The translations under genes and the position numbers were made by a program. The notes below the pieces were generated by a model. It was given only the letters and a program-made list of their open reading frames with translations, ran no database searches and was not told the DNA's origin. 5,898 bases of DNA from Pseudodesulfovibrio sp. (GTDB lineage: Bacteria; Desulfobacterota; Desulfovibrionia; Desulfovibrionales; Desulfovibrionaceae), in NCBI GenBank assembly GCA_022712815.1, contig JAFLJW010000065.1, positions 1-5,898 on the forward strand, in the 5' to 3' direction. Shown here in pieces: positions 5,842 through 5,898 of this stretch (positions are counted from its first letter, which is position 1; each line of letters begins with the position of its first letter).

Positions 5842-5898
5842 TATACCTCTAGTAATTATCATACCATTCCAATAGGTGTTGCGCAATAGTTTTGACGA
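5842..5898. other. Non-coding region upstream of the RTX gene
   Basis: Only 57 bases lie between the in-frame upstream stop and the right edge. Apart from the promoter elements it is relatively AT-rich compared with the gene. No start of a divergent gene and no terminator hairpin is visible; the neighbour upstream is outside the window. Confidence 0.6.
5858..5886 (-). promoter_or_regulatory. Putative sigma70-type promoter with extended -10
   Basis: Read on the minus strand, TATGAT (5863-5858) is preceded by TGG, giving an extended -10 element (TGnTATGAT). TTGCGC (5886-5881) lies 17 bp upstream and matches only the TTG of a -35 box, which an extended -10 can tolerate. Transcription would start near 5851, leaving a leader of about 34 nt. 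The TTGCGC overlaps a perfect 8-bp palindrome, TTGCGCAA (5879-5886), too short to call an operator. The prediction rests on motif matching alone. Confidence 0.55.

Noticed and set aside
5842..5898. Sigma54-type promoter upstream of the gene
   Set aside because: No TGGCAC-N5-TTGC pattern is present; the TGGTATGAT stretch fits an extended -10 instead.

Overview
The window is almost entirely one gene. A single reading frame on the minus strand runs from an ATG at 5817 to the left edge (position 1) with no stop: 1,939 residues, with the C-terminus outside the window. I checked the frame codon by codon and found no in-frame stop. The product is a very large, acidic, Gly/Asp-rich RTX protein (hemolysin-type calcium-binding repeats) with a FecR-like N-terminal domain. 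This is the usual look of a giant type I-secreted adhesin or biofilm-matrix protein of a Gram-negative bacterium. FecR-fronted RTX giants are common in marine and sediment proteobacteria, including Desulfovibrio-type organisms. Base composition is moderate, slightly above 50% GC by eye. No marker gene is present, so the taxonomic guess is weak.

Layout in protein order, right to left on the map. 5898-5818 is non-coding, with a good extended -10 promoter and an AAGGA ribosome binding site. Residues 1-160 hold the FecR-like domain, followed by a Gln-rich helix-like stretch (about 177-198). Residues 200-247 are an acidic Glu/Gly tract and 248-299 a Pro-rich linker. Residues 300-1160 alternate short RTX blocks with two families of degenerate repeats: B (about 75 aa, three copies) and A (about 146 aa, two copies plus a partial third). 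Residues 1170-1290 and 1683-1800 are two copies of cassette C, which resembles the module normally found near the C-terminus of RTX proteins; a third copy begins at the window edge. Between them lies a four-copy array D (about 75 aa each). Residues 1798-1930 form the longest RTX block.

The parts fit one job. The protein would be exported unfolded through a type I channel by a C-terminal signal that is not visible here. The RTX blocks would fold on meeting external calcium, and the FecR-like head and flexible linker would stay nearest the cell. No transporter or partner gene is in view. Open frames on the plus strand are shadows of the repetitive Gly/Asp coding sequence. I see no RNA gene, mobile element, CRISPR array or terminator.
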